From Flavobacterium ammonificans (GTDB lineage: Bacteria > Bacteroidota > Bacteroidia > Flavobacteriales > Flavobacteriaceae): 64,000 bases of DNA. The first letter of the stretch is position 1. Each line of letters opens with the position of its first letter. The stretch spans positions 124,001-188,000 of the forward strand of contig NZ_AP025185.1 of assembly GCF_020886115.1 (NCBI RefSeq), read 5' to 3'. A program made the position numbers and the translations under genes. This document shows positions 28,273 through 38,037 of this stretch, piece after piece. Below the pieces are notes generated by a model. That model was not told the DNA's origin. It did not search any database and was given only the letters and a program-made list of their open reading frames with translations.

Positions 28273-29046
28273 ATGGAACAACACTATAAAAAAGAAGGTA
28301 AATACAGTTATTTTGAAGCAGGAGAAGGAACTCCAATCGTTATTCTGCACGGATTAATGGGAGGACTTAGTAATTTTAATGGTGTTGCCAATTACTTTTC
28401 TAACAAAGGATACAAAATAATCATCCCCGATTTACCTATTTACACCCAAAGCCTTTTGAGAACAAATGTGAAAGCATTTGCTAAATATGTAAAAGACTTT
28501 ATTGCATTTAAAGGTCTGGAAAATGTTATTTTATTAGGTAATTCATTAGGAGGACATATAGCACTTTACCACACTAAAATGTATCCCGAAAAAGTAGCTG
28601 GATTAGTCATTACTGGCAGTTCTGGTTTATATGAAAGTGCTATGGGAGATAGTTACCCCAAAAGAGGCGACTATGAATACATCAAGAAAAAAGCAGAAGA
28701 TGTTTTTTTCGATCCTAAAGTGGCTACACCAGAATTAGTAGACGAAGTTTATGCTACTGTAAACGATCGTATCAAGTTGATTAAAACACTTACCATAGCC
28801 AAAAGTGCTATTCGTCATAACATGGCAAAAGATCTTCCAAAAATGACAGTACCTACTTGCATCATTTGGGGACGAAACGACAAAGTGACTCCACCAGAAG
28901 TAGCAGATGAGTTCAACCGCCTTTTACCTAATTCCACTTTATACTGGATAGACAAATGTGGTCATGCCGCAATGATGGAACACCCTGATGAATTCAACAG
29001 CGTTTTAGAAGATTGGTTAACGAAAGTTTACCAGCCTGTTTCTTAA
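28273..29046 (+). CDS. Alpha/beta-fold hydrolase
   Basis: A 257-residue soluble alpha/beta hydrolase. An oxyanion-hole HGLMGG lies near residue 26. The nucleophile elbow GNSLGG carries Ser91, with Asp203 in WGRNDKVTPPE and His231 in CGHAAMMEHP completing the triad. The arrangement resembles MhpC/BioH-type hydrolases, but the substrate is unknown. It precedes engB by 20 bases and is probably co-transcribed with it. Confidence 0.9.
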   Translation: MEQHYKKEGKYSYFEAGEGTPIVILHGLMGGLSNFNGVANYFSNKGYKIIIPDLPIYTQSLLRTNVKAFAKYVKDFIAFKGLENVILLGNSLGGHIALYHTKMYPEKVAGLVITGSSGLYESAMGDSYPKRGDYEYIKKKAEDVFFDPKVATPELVDEVYATVNDRIKLIKTLTIAKSAIRHNMAKDLPKMTVPTCIIWGRNDKVTPPEVADEFNRLLPNSTLYWIDKCGHAAMMEHPDEFNSVLEDWLTKVYQPVS

Positions 29047-29066
29047 TTCTGTTTATAAAAATATTT

Positions 29067-29687
29067 ATGAAAATTACTACTGCTGAATTTATAATTAGCA
29101 ACTCTCAGGTTGATAAATGTCCGAAAGATTTCTTACCCGAATACGCCTTTATTGGTCGTTCAAACGTAGGAAAATCTTCGCTTATCAATATGTTGACTAA
29201 TCATAAAAGTTTGGCAAAAACATCAGGAAGACCAGGAAAAACGCAATTAATTAATCATTTTTTAATTAATAAAAATTGGTTTTTAGTAGATTTACCAGGT
29301 TATGGTTATGCCAAAGTTTCCAAAAAAACCAAATCAATCTTTCAACAATTCATCACGGATTATTTTGAAACACGAGAACAATTAGTTTGTGCCTTTGTTT
29401 TGATTGATATTCGCCATGAAGCCCAAACTATTGATATTGAATTCATGTCGTATATGGGTGAAAGTGAGATACCATTTTGCATTATTTTTACTAAAGCAGA
29501 TAAAATAAGTAAAGTGAAAATCGACTCGCATGTTGCAGCCTACAAAAAGAAAATGTTTGCTAATAATTGGGCCGAAATGCCGCAGTATTTTGTTACCTCA
29601 GCAACTGAATTTACTGGAAAAGAAGAGTTGCTAAGTTATATTGACGAAGTAAATCAAGAAGTCTTTAAAAATAACAATCAATTTTAA
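29067..29687 (+). CDS. engB: Ribosome-biogenesis GTPase EngB/YsxC
   Basis: A 206-residue Era/Obg-type GTPase involved in large-subunit assembly. It has G1 GRSNVGKSS, G3 DLPGYGYA, G4 TKAD and the TSGRPGKTQ switch I signature of EngB. I choose the ATG beginning MKITTAEFIIS; an upstream in-frame start would overlap the hydrolase gene and add unconserved residues. Confidence 0.95.
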   Translation: MKITTAEFIISNSQVDKCPKDFLPEYAFIGRSNVGKSSLINMLTNHKSLAKTSGRPGKTQLINHFLINKNWFLVDLPGYGYAKVSKKTKSIFQQFITDYFETREQLVCAFVLIDIRHEAQTIDIEFMSYMGESEIPFCIIFTKADKISKVKIDSHVAAYKKKMFANNWAEMPQYFVTSATEFTGKEELLSYIDEVNQEVFKNNNQF

Positions 29688-29705
29688 ATATAATTGATAC
29701 ACATT

Positions 29706-29737
29706 AAAAAAGCCAAAACTTAAGTTTTGGCTTTTTT
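29706..29737. terminator. Bidirectional terminator between engB and gldC
   Basis: Perfect stem AAAAAGCCAAAACTT / AAGTTTTGGCTTTTT with A and T tracts on both sides, between convergent genes. Confidence 0.9.
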
Positions 29738-29747
29738 ATTGAATAAT

Positions 29748-30083
29748 TTATTTTACCAATTCCAACTTCTCAGCAAAATAATCGCAGAAATCTTTCATTG
29801 TGTTCGTCATTTTTTCGTCATCAGTAGCGCGTTTGAAAGTATCTGACATAGCCACTAATGTTTGATGAAAAAAGATTTTCATTTCGTCCACTGGCATGTC
29901 TTTCGTCCACAAGTCAATACGCATGGTTTCTTTGGCTTTACTATCCCAAATTGACAACATGATAGCTTTGGCCTCCTCTTTTGCAACACCGCCATCTTCA
30001 GCGGTCCAAAATAATTTTTCTGGAACTCGATTTTGATCTAATTCAATTTCGAATTTAATTTCTGATGTAATAGAATTTGACAT
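29748..30083 (-). CDS. gldC: Gliding motility protein GldC
   Basis: A 111-residue cytoplasmic protein matching GldC (EIKFEIELDQNRVPEKLFW...DDEKMTNTMKDFCDYFAEKL). GldC is known from Flavobacterium johnsoniae gliding/type IX secretion work as a stabilising partner encoded next to gldB. Its ATG overlaps the gldB stop by one base (TAATG), which suggests translational coupling. Confidence 0.93.
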   Translation of the reverse strand: MSNSITSEIKFEIELDQNRVPEKLFWTAEDGGVAKEEAKAIMLSIWDSKAKETMRIDLWTKDMPVDEMKIFFHQTLVAMSDTFKRATDDEKMTNTMKDFCDYFAEKLELVK

Positions 30084-31039
30084 TATTTCTTAGGTTTATA
30101 TTTTGATTTTTTAAAAAGTTCTTTTGCATTGAGCTCGAGTAATTTAGCAACAGGGACATCGTTATTTTTAACAAATGACCTTACAATTTGCCAACCTATC
30201 CACGCCCCAACTTGACCAGGTGATTCGTTATCTATTTCCAAATAAAACTTAGAAAATGGAGCTGGTGCAATAAAACGAGAATTGAGTTTTAACTCGTTAC
30301 TATACAACAATTCATTTTCTAAAAAGTACCGCCAAATATACGATTCGTTTTCCTCACACCAATTGATTTCTTTGGGCGTGTAACCCATTTTTTCGTCATC
30401 TGTATAATTTGAAAGAAGAAGGTCTTTCAAATACAATAACTTTCCGTGATAGATCATCTGACTTAATAGTGTATTGTCCTTTTCAGTTGTAATTTTGCTT
30501 TTTCCAAAACTAGCAACTAAATCTGGCATCATTTGTCTTTGCTCAAAATTTTGACGAATATAGGCCGGGAATTCATAAAATTTATGGTCTTTCCCTAAGT
30601 ACATTTCTAAAGAAATAATTACCAAACTATCTGCATAAATTACTTTATTATCGTAATCCATCTCAGCAATTACTGTATAAACTTTTGGTGATTTTGTTTT
30701 TGGAAAATGGAATTTAATATGTTTAAATACTTTTTCCAGTTCTGCCTCTATGGATTCACTTTTTTTATATTTTTTTTGAACTTCAGCAAAAAGTTCTCTC
30801 CAAAGTGGGTTATTTATTTTATTAACCCATACACTATCTGGTATTCCCTCTGGAAAAAAAAACGGATAGCGCTTTTTAATCGTATGTAAATCTTTTGGCG
30901 AAGATTCAAAAAACACTTGATCAAAACGATCAATTTTTATTTGTACAGGAAGCGCTTCAATCTTTTTTTCAACAGCACTTTTCTTATTACATGAAAAAAA
31001 CATTAAAGACAAAATACAGGATACTAAAAAAATTCTCAT
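30083..31039 (-). CDS. gldB: Gliding motility lipoprotein GldB
   Basis: A 318-residue lipoprotein with lipobox FFSC (Cys17) and the GldB features IDRFDQVFF, YPFFFPEGIPDSVW and SPGQVGAWIGWQIVRSFV. GldB is essential for gliding and for the type IX secretion machinery in F. johnsoniae. The pair gldB-gldC is the usual arrangement, and its presence is strong evidence for a Flavobacteriia genome. Confidence 0.94.
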   Translation of the reverse strand: MRIFLVSCILSLMFFSCNKKSAVEKKIEALPVQIKIDRFDQVFFESSPKDLHTIKKRYPFFFPEGIPDSVWVNKINNPLWRELFAEVQKKYKKSESIEAELEKVFKHIKFHFPKTKSPKVYTVIAEMDYDNKVIYADSLVIISLEMYLGKDHKFYEFPAYIRQNFEQRQMMPDLVASFGKSKITTEKDNTLLSQMIYHGKLLYLKDLLLSNYTDDEKMGYTPKEINWCEENESYIWRYFLENELLYSNELKLNSRFIAPAPFSKFYLEIDNESPGQVGAWIGWQIVRSFVKNNDVPVAKLLELNAKELFKKSKYKPKK

Positions 31040-31129
31040 ACTTATTAATTGGATTTAGACACTCGATTCGGCATCTTTCTTTACCTATCGTTTTTGATAA
31101 TTCAAAATAGATTGACTCTTTATGTTTAC

Positions 31130-31147
31130 TATTTTTGGTTACATTTG
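31130..31147 (+). promoter_or_regulatory. Candidate -7 elements upstream of nadE
   Basis: Two overlapping matches to TAnnTTTG, TATTTTTG (31130-31137) and TACATTTG (31140-31147), lie about 80-90 bases before nadE. A TTG at 31112-31114 is a possible -33 for either, but neither spacing is ideal. Confidence 0.4.
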
Positions 31148-31227
31148 TTATTGATTTTTTCAATTAACAATTAAATTTCAAAAATAAATACAAATATACA
31201 TTCCTGCTTTTTAATACCTCAATTATT

Positions 31228-32034
31228 ATGTCTAAAAAAAGTACTCTTCAAGTAGAAAAAGTAAACGAATATATTGTCAATTGGTTAAAAGCTTATGCTA
31301 CTAACGCAAAAGTTAACGGATTTGTTATAGGAATTTCTGGCGGAGTTGATTCAGCAGTAACTTCAAGCTTATGTGCGCAAACCGGTCTCAAGGTAGTTTG
31401 TGTCACTATGCCTATTCATCAAGCTGAAAGTCATGTAAGCAGAGCAAAGGAACATATTGATCAATTAATGCAACGCTTCCCTAACGTTTCTAAAGCCGAA
31501 TCTGATTTAACTCCAATTTTCGAATCGTTCAAGAAAGTACTTCCAAACGACACTACAGAAAGTCAACTTAACTTAACTTTAGCTAACACTCGTGCGCGAA
31601 TTCGAATGACTACATTGTATTATTATGGCGGAATTTATGGGTTGTTAGTTGCCGGAACGGGAAATAAAGTAGAGGATTTTGGTGTTGGGTTTTATACTAA
31701 ATATGGTGACGGTGGGGTTGATATTAGCCCAATTGCAGACTTAATGAAATCAGAAGTGTTTGCTTTGGGTGATTTTTTACAAATTCCACAATCTATTCTA
31801 AATGCTGCTCCAACAGACGGTTTATTTGGAGATGATAGAACCGACGAAGATCAGCTGGGCGCTACTTACGATGAATTAGAATGGGCGATGCAACAAAATG
31901 AGAATGGCAAAATTAGTACTGATTTTTCAGAAAGAGAGAAAACAGTTTTTGAAATTTATCATCGTTTAAACACCCTAAACCAACATAAAATGCAGCCAAT
32001 TCCGGTGTGTATAATCCCTAAATCTATTAAATAA
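31228..32034 (+). CDS. nadE: NAD synthetase, ammonia-dependent type
   Basis: It amidates nicotinate adenine dinucleotide to NAD in an ATP-dependent step. The 268-residue protein has no glutaminase domain, so ammonia is the expected nitrogen donor. Motifs are the P-loop-like GISGGVDSAV, ANTRARIRMT, GTGNKVEDF and the FYTKYGDGGVDISPI segment. It follows divergent gldB and has its own leader. Confidence 0.95.
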   Translation: MSKKSTLQVEKVNEYIVNWLKAYATNAKVNGFVIGISGGVDSAVTSSLCAQTGLKVVCVTMPIHQAESHVSRAKEHIDQLMQRFPNVSKAESDLTPIFESFKKVLPNDTTESQLNLTLANTRARIRMTTLYYYGGIYGLLVAGTGNKVEDFGVGFYTKYGDGGVDISPIADLMKSEVFALGDFLQIPQSILNAAPTDGLFGDDRTDEDQLGATYDELEWAMQQNENGKISTDFSEREKTVFEIYHRLNTLNQHKMQPIPVCIIPKSIK

Positions 32035-32055
32035 CACATTTTATCTGATTTGCAA

Positions 32056-32084
32056 TTGTTTACAGAATTAATTTATTAATTTTA
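32056..32084 (+). promoter_or_regulatory. Candidate promoter of the LuxR-type response regulator
   Basis: TTG (32056-32058) and TAATTTTA (32077-32084), separated by 18 bases, fit the -33/-7 arrangement with one mismatch in the last base of TAnnTTTG. The gene starts 39 bases downstream. Confidence 0.4.
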
Positions 32085-32122
32085 CTTCTCCAAAAACAAA
32101 TAATAATTCTAAAAACAACATT

Positions 32123-32752
32123 ATGATCAAGGTCTGTGTAGCCGATAATTTTCCTGTGGTTCACTATGGGATAAAGTCTTTTTTTAAAGACCATTCGGAT
32201 ATTTCAATAGTTGCCAACATAGGAAATTTTTCTATGCTTAAAGAAATACTCCAAAGTAAAGAGATAGATGTACTCCTTTTAGATCTTGAATTAGAAGGCT
32301 TAAAAAGTATCTTTGAAGTCAAAGCAATTTTAAAAGAATTTCCAGAAACTAAAGTAATTATTTACAGTAATCTCTCTGAGCAAATATATGCTCCTAATGC
32401 AATAAAAGCAGGTGTGTCTGGATTCATCCATAAAAAAGAAAAACTTAGTGTAGTTTATGATGGGATTAAGCAAGTTACAGACGGGAAAATTGTAATGAAT
32501 GAAACTGTCAAAAAAAATCTTGCTTTAATTGCAAAGAAAAGTAAGAGTGAACGTATTTACAGAAAACTTTCAAATAGAGAAGTAGAGGTATTACGTTATT
32601 TAAGTGATGGCAAAAAAAACCACGAAATTGCCGATATTCTTAAACTAAACGAAAAAACTATAAGTACTTATAAATTACGATTACTGACTAAACTAAATGT
32701 CACCAATCTAGTGGATCTAGTCAATAAAGCTAAAACATTAGAAATTGTATAA
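32123..32752 (+). CDS. LuxR/NarL-type response regulator
   Basis: A 209-residue two-domain regulator. The receiver domain (about residues 1-120) has the phosphoacceptor Asp54 in LLLDLELEG and a KKE motif near the conserved Lys. The C-terminal LuxR helix-turn-helix (about 145-205) shows LSNREVEVLRYLSDGKKNHEIADILKL. No partner kinase gene is adjacent: nadE lies upstream and dnaG is convergent. The target is unknown. Confidence 0.9.
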   Translation: MIKVCVADNFPVVHYGIKSFFKDHSDISIVANIGNFSMLKEILQSKEIDVLLLDLELEGLKSIFEVKAILKEFPETKVIIYSNLSEQIYAPNAIKAGVSGFIHKKEKLSVVYDGIKQVTDGKIVMNETVKKNLALIAKKSKSERIYRKLSNREVEVLRYLSDGKKNHEIADILKLNEKTISTYKLRLLTKLNVTNLVDLVNKAKTLEIV

Positions 32753-32760
32753 ATTGAATT

Positions 32761-32795
32761 AAAAAAAATGAAAGCCTAAGCTTTCATTTTTTTTA
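32761..32795. terminator. Bidirectional terminator between the response regulator and dnaG
   Basis: Stem AAAAAAAATGAAAGC / GCTTTCATTTTTTTT with a 4-base loop. It just touches the dnaG stop codon on the other strand. Confidence 0.85.
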
Positions 32796-34769
32796 AATAT
32801 AAGTAGAGCGAATTCTCCCAATAGTTCCTGTTAGATTCACTTTTAATTTATTATAATCGTTAATCATTATTTTTAATTCCTCTTGTTCTGGCTCAGGCTT
32901 TTCGCCAAATTCTCGCATTAAATCAAGGATTAATTTGTTGATTAAATATTCTCTCATAGAAATAATAATCTCTGAAGTATGTTGACTGATTGTTTCTGCT
33001 TTTTGTTTTACAAATATATTTTGACCGTCCCATTTGTGTAAGGTAAGACGTTCGTCATCCATCAAAATATCAGTTACTTCTTGAGCAAATTGATCTGGTA
33101 GTTGCTTTAGATAATTTTCAATTCCGAAACTTTCATTCTGCAAATAATATGAAATTAAATCATTAAACAAGCCTCTAAATAAAGGATTTGCAAGTTCAAC
33201 TTCATCCTCTTGTAAACTTAAATAAATACGTTGGAAAACTTTATATTCTTTCTTTTCTACTATTTGTTCTACTTCGCCTAGATCATTGGTTTTAAGAAGA
33301 ACATCTTCAAACTCTTCCGTTTTATTTCCGTACAACAATAAAATCTCAATGATTTTTCGTTCCAAATGATATAAAATATCAATCTTTTCAGTTTGAACTG
33401 GAGTTTCATTTTTTACAATGTCAAACGCTTTCTGCTCTTGTTTTTGTTTTTTTCCAACTTCAGCAATGTCTTTTTGAACCAGTTGAGCCAATGTACTTAA
33501 TAAAACCTGCTCAGAAATATCCATGATTCGGGAACATTCCTGAATGTAAATTTCTCTTTGAATACGATCTGGAATTTTGGAGATACTTTGTACCATATCC
33601 CGAATCAAATCGGCTTTCTTAATAGGATCATTTTGAGCATCCTTCATCAAAAGCGAAGCCTTGAATTGAATGAAATCTTTTGCATTATTTTCTAAGTAAG
33701 CTACTAAATCATCATACGATGTTTTTTTAGCAAAACTATCCGGATCTTCTCCATCAGGGAAAGCACAAACTTTTACGTTCATCCCTTCTTCAAGAATCAA
33801 ATCAATACCTCTAACAGAAGCCCGAAGTCCAGCAGCATCTCCATCAAAAAGGACAGTAATGTTTTTTGTTAAACGATTAATCAAACGAATTTGATCTGGT
33901 GTTAAAGCCGTTCCTGATGAAGCTACGACATTCTCTATGCCCGCTTGATTGAACTGTATTACATCAGTATAACCTTCAACTAAATAGCAATTGTTTAATT
34001 TAGCAATGGATTGCTTCGCTTGAAAAATACCATACAATACTTTGCTTTTATGATAAATTTCACTCTCGGGTGAATTGAGGTATTTAGCTGCTTTTTTATC
34101 ATTTGTTAGTATGCGTCCTCCAAAACCAAGTATTCTTCCCGACATACTTTGGATAGGAAACATAACTCTTCCTTTAAAACGATCAAAAGGCCTATCTTCT
34201 TTAGGAATAGTTAGCCCTGTACTTTCTAAGAATTCTAATTTATAGCCTTTACCAAGTGCTTCTTTAGTAAAAGCATCCCAAGTTTCTGGCGAATAACCTA
34301 AAGCAAATTTAGTTATCGTTTCATTCGTAAATCCTCTTTCCTTAAAATAAGAAAGACCTATTGCTTTTCCTTCTTCTGAATGAAGTAACGAATTGTGAAA
34401 ATAATTTTTAGCAAATTCCGAAACCAGATACATACTTTCTTTGATATCAGTATTGGCTTTTTCTTCGTCAGTTTGCTCCGTTTCTTCAATTTCAATATTG
34501 TATTTTCGAGCTAAATACCGAATGGCTTCGGGATAGGTAAAATGTTCGTGCTCCATAATAAAAGCAATTACATTTCCTCCTTTGCCCGAACTAAAATCTT
34601 TCCAAATTTGTTTTACTGGTGAAACCATAAAAGAAGGAGAGCGTTCATCTGAAAAGGGACTCAATCCTTTAAAATTACTACCGGCACGTTTTAATTGTAC
34701 AAAATCGCCAATAACCTCCTCAACTCGAGCAGTTTCATAAACAGTGTCAATGGTCGCTTTTGAAATCAT
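32793..34769 (-). CDS. dnaG: DNA primase DnaG, zinc ligands replaced
   Basis: It synthesises RNA primers for replication. The 658-residue protein has the N-terminal CHC2-type fold, a TOPRIM catalytic core (YLVEGYTDVIQF; FDGDAAGLRAS; CAFPDGEDPDSF) and a C-terminal helicase-interaction region. The N-terminal fold keeps its shape (GLSPFSDERSPSFMVSPVKQ...GGNVIAF), but all four zinc ligands (Cys/His/Cys/Cys in E. coli) are replaced by Ser37, Ser40, Asp58 and Ser61. This zinc-free form appears to be usual in Flavobacteria. Confidence 0.96.
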   Translation of the reverse strand: MISKATIDTVYETARVEEVIGDFVQLKRAGSNFKGLSPFSDERSPSFMVSPVKQIWKDFSSGKGGNVIAFIMEHEHFTYPEAIRYLARKYNIEIEETEQTDEEKANTDIKESMYLVSEFAKNYFHNSLLHSEEGKAIGLSYFKERGFTNETITKFALGYSPETWDAFTKEALGKGYKLEFLESTGLTIPKEDRPFDRFKGRVMFPIQSMSGRILGFGGRILTNDKKAAKYLNSPESEIYHKSKVLYGIFQAKQSIAKLNNCYLVEGYTDVIQFNQAGIENVVASSGTALTPDQIRLINRLTKNITVLFDGDAAGLRASVRGIDLILEEGMNVKVCAFPDGEDPDSFAKKTSYDDLVAYLENNAKDFIQFKASLLMKDAQNDPIKKADLIRDMVQSISKIPDRIQREIYIQECSRIMDISEQVLLSTLAQLVQKDIAEVGKKQKQEQKAFDIVKNETPVQTEKIDILYHLERKIIEILLLYGNKTEEFEDVLLKTNDLGEVEQIVEKKEYKVFQRIYLSLQEDEVELANPLFRGLFNDLISYYLQNESFGIENYLKQLPDQFAQEVTDILMDDERLTLHKWDGQNIFVKQKAETISQHTSEIIISMREYLINKLILDLMREFGEKPEPEQEELKIMINDYNKLKVNLTGTIGRIRSTYI

Positions 34770-35004
34770 TTAATTGTAGTAAAGTCACAAATATACAAAG
34801 TTTCAACACGATTTATTTATGATTTAAAAATGAATTTAAGCTGTAAAAAAAATAAAAAAGAAATTGACTTTAAAAATTAAACGACTAATTCAATAGTTAT
34901 TTCCCAATAAACTTATATTTTTATACCAATAATGGTGTTTTGCACTCACGTCCCGAATCGTAATTGCAATCTACTACTGCAACTCAAACCCAAAACGTAA
35001 TCTT

Positions 35005-37335
35005 ATGACCTTAAATAGTGTAACCATTAAAACTATTGTCAGCTCTGACCATTTTCAAGAAGAATGTCAAAACCTACTTACTTTTGCCTCCGAAATTTGC
35101 GAAGTACCTGTTGTTATTTTCAATTATGTCGAAAATAAAACAACAACTGTTATCGCTAAAGTTGATAACTCTAACGCTTTTACAACTGCTGATATTCAAT
35201 TGATTTCTGATACAATTAATTTTGAAAAAAATACAGAATATAGTAAAGATTCCGCGAGTAAAACTCAATTTGAAATAGCGTTTGAAGTAGAGGATTTTCA
35301 TGCTAATCTTTGTTTTTATGGATTACGTCCAATAGAATTTACCTCTATTCAATTAAAAACTGTTCATCATGTAATCCAACAAATAGGATCCTTTTTCCGT
35401 TTGCAGATCCAAAATTTTGAATTGGAACAAAAGGCATTTTATAAGAAAATATTAGATAGACTACCAACTGAAGTAGCCGTTTTTGATAGCAATCATAAAT
35501 ACTTGTATGTAAATCCTGCGGCCATTCAAAACCCTGAACTGCGTAAATTTATTATTGGTAAAGATGATTTTGAATATGCAAAACATACTGGAAGAGACCC
35601 ATTATTTGCAAAAGAAAGAAGAGATCGATTTACAACGGCTGCAAAAACAAATTCAATAATTGAATGGATTGATGAATTAAAAAAAGAAGATGGAAGTACT
35701 GCTTTTTATACTAGAAAGTACGCACCAGTATTCAACAAATTTGGATTGTTAGAAATGATGGTGGGCTTTGGTGTAGACATTACCGCTCAAAAGAGTGCTG
35801 AAGCTGCATTGAAAATAAGTAATGAGCGTTTTAGCTATGCTAGTCAGGCGACTTCTGATGCTTTGTGGGATTGGAACATTTTAACCGATGAAATTTTCGT
35901 TGGAGAAACTTACTCTGCCCTTTTTGGACATCATTTTAAAAATAATGTTATAACGGCAGGAGCCTGTGAAAATTTTGTTCATCCTGATGATAGAGAGCGG
36001 TATTTAAAAAAATATGAGGATACTTTAAATAGTACTGCATTAAAGTGGGATGATGAATACCGTTATTTAAAATCGGATAATTCATATGCTTATGTTAGTG
36101 ATAAAGCTATCATAATTAGAAATTCAGATGGAACTCCAATACGTATGATTGGAGCGATGCAAGACATCACTCAAAGAAAAACGGTTGAAGAACAGAATAG
36201 AATGTTAATTGAAGAAAATAACCGTAATAAAAATATTCAGCTAAACGAAGCAAAAAATATGTATCGTTTGCTTGCAGACAATACGGTTGACTTGGTTTGC
36301 CTGCATAATTTAGATACCACATTTGAATATGTATCTCCATCAATAATGAAACTGATGGGATATACTCCTGAAGAACTTATTGGTCAAACTCCGATGCAAT
36401 TTGTGCACCCAACCGATTTAGAGTTACTTCAAAAGCGTTTTGAAAGCTTTATTGTAAAAGCTGACGATTCATATGTTGAAGCTCGTTTCTTAAATAAGAA
36501 CAATGAATACGTTTGGTTTGAAATTAAAGCGAGTATTGTAACTGTAGATGGAGAGCCTGTAAGTTTTCAGTCTAGCGCTAGAGATATTACACAGAAAAAG
36601 CAAGTTCAAAATGCCATGGAAAAGGCATTAGTTCAAGAAAGAGAGCTGAATGAGCTGAGAACTAATTTGGTTTCCACAATATCGCATGAATTTCGTACCC
36701 CCATGACTACAATTAGAACAAGCGCAGAACTAATTGAAATGTATATAGAAGGCCATAATTTTGTTCATTCTCCTCAACTTCAAAAAAGAATAAACACCAT
36801 TACAGAGGAAATCGATCGTATTGTAGAACTGATGAATGCCGTTTTGACTATTTCTAAAGATGATGCTGGAAAAACTAATTTTAATCCTACACAATTTGAT
36901 TTGAAACAAATTTGTTTGGATGTTATTGAAACCAGCTATTCAAATCATAGTAAAGGGAGAAAAGTAAATACACAGTTTGTAGGCGAAACCTTTAACATTT
37001 TTGCCGATAAAAATTTAATGGAATATTCATTATTTAATTTACTAAATAATGCGTTCAAATACTCTGAAGGAACAGGAGATATAACATTATCATTATTTTC
37101 AAATAAAGAGTATATTGAAATTCAAATTATAGACCAAGGAATTGGAATCCCAGAGAAAGATATTCCGAAATTATTCAATACTTTTTTTAGAGCTAGTAAT
37201 ACGGAGGGGATCCAAGGAACAGGCTTAGGACTTTACATAGTTAAAACATTTACCGAGAGAAACTCCGGAACAATTAATGTGACAAGTAAACTAGGTAAAG
37301 GAACTCAAGTTAGCTTACATTTTCCAAAATTATAA
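35005..37335 (+). CDS. PAS-domain hybrid-less sensor histidine kinase
   Basis: A 776-residue soluble sensor kinase with no clear membrane segment. Residues 1-130 resemble a GAF-like domain. Three PAS domains follow (about 145-265, 275-395 and 415-540; the latter two end in PAC-type DITQRK / DITQKK), then a short coiled coil. The HisKA domain has phosphoacceptor His561 in STISHEFRTPMTT, and the HATPase_c domain has an N box (NLLNNAFKYS) and G boxes (DQGIGIP, GTGLGLYI). The next gene, a single-domain response regulator, begins about 10 bases later and is its likely partner. The signal is unknown. Confidence 0.93.
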   Translation: MTLNSVTIKTIVSSDHFQEECQNLLTFASEICEVPVVIFNYVENKTTTVIAKVDNSNAFTTADIQLISDTINFEKNTEYSKDSASKTQFEIAFEVEDFHANLCFYGLRPIEFTSIQLKTVHHVIQQIGSFFRLQIQNFELEQKAFYKKILDRLPTEVAVFDSNHKYLYVNPAAIQNPELRKFIIGKDDFEYAKHTGRDPLFAKERRDRFTTAAKTNSIIEWIDELKKEDGSTAFYTRKYAPVFNKFGLLEMMVGFGVDITAQKSAEAALKISNERFSYASQATSDALWDWNILTDEIFVGETYSALFGHHFKNNVITAGACENFVHPDDRERYLKKYEDTLNSTALKWDDEYRYLKSDNSYAYVSDKAIIIRNSDGTPIRMIGAMQDITQRKTVEEQNRMLIEENNRNKNIQLNEAKNMYRLLADNTVDLVCLHNLDTTFEYVSPSIMKLMGYTPEELIGQTPMQFVHPTDLELLQKRFESFIVKADDSYVEARFLNKNNEYVWFEIKASIVTVDGEPVSFQSSARDITQKKQVQNAMEKALVQERELNELRTNLVSTISHEFRTPMTTIRTSAELIEMYIEGHNFVHSPQLQKRINTITEEIDRIVELMNAVLTISKDDAGKTNFNPTQFDLKQICLDVIETSYSNHSKGRKVNTQFVGETFNIFADKNLMEYSLFNLLNNAFKYSEGTGDITLSLFSNKEYIEIQIIDQGIGIPEKDIPKLFNTFFRASNTEGIQGTGLGLYIVKTFTERNSGTINVTSKLGKGTQVSLHFPKL

Positions 37336-37345
37336 GTTGAGCGAT

Positions 37346-37702
37346 ATGAAGAAAATAGTAATAATTGATGATGAAATTAAATTAAGAGAAGCACTTGTAG
37401 AATTATTCTCATTTATAGGTTATGAAATATTTGAAGCGCAGGATGGAATAGAAGGTTTAGAAAAAATTGCCTTACATCAACCCGATCTTATCCTATGTGA
37501 TGTAATGATGCCTAGACTTGACGGTTATGGTTTTTTAAAAATTCACTTAACATCTAAACAGTCTTCCATACCAGTTATACTATTAACAGCTAAAACAGAA
37601 GAAACTGATGAGCTAATTGGTAAACAATTAGGCGCAAAAGAATATATTAAAAAACCATTTTCGTTTCAAGAACTAAAAAAAATAGTCGAGAAATATATTT
37701 AA
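37346..37702 (+). CDS. Single-domain response regulator (CheY-like)
   Basis: A 118-residue receiver domain with the acidic pair IDDE, phosphoacceptor Asp52 in LILCDVMMP, conserved Thr in LLTAKTEE and Lys in YIKKPFS. There is no output domain. I use the ATG giving MKKIVIIDDE; a TTG three codons upstream (37337) is an alternative. It directly follows the histidine kinase and probably receives its phosphoryl group. Confidence 0.9.
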   Translation: MKKIVIIDDEIKLREALVELFSFIGYEIFEAQDGIEGLEKIALHQPDLILCDVMMPRLDGYGFLKIHLTSKQSSIPVILLTAKTEETDELIGKQLGAKEYIKKPFSFQELKKIVEKYI

Positions 37703-38037
37703 ACTAATACAACGTTTTGGAATAAATGATGAAAGCTGGGAATAAAGTGAAGTTGAATCTTACCTGAAGCAGCCTGCTTTAACTAAATTGTAATCATAAA
37801 TTCATTGCCCCCAATAAATTTTCTGAACAGACTGCCCGGTAAGAAAGATCCCAAATCTTAAGTCAAAGATAGAACAACTTTGTTAGAAAAAAATCAATAT
37901 AATTGATAAATTAAAAAAAAATACCAATAATTTAATATCCGCATCAATTACGATTTTTGAAGTAAAAAACCACCTCTGTTTCCAGATAAATAGCCAGGAA
38001 TTATTCAGCAAATAAAACACTAAAAAAAGAAAAAAAA
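37703..38037. other. Non-coding gap between convergent regulator genes
   Basis: This 335-base A+T-rich stretch lies between the CheY-like gene and the convergent AraC-type regulator. I found no convincing ORF, RNA gene or strong hairpin terminator. It shows only scattered short A and T runs. Confidence 0.6.
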
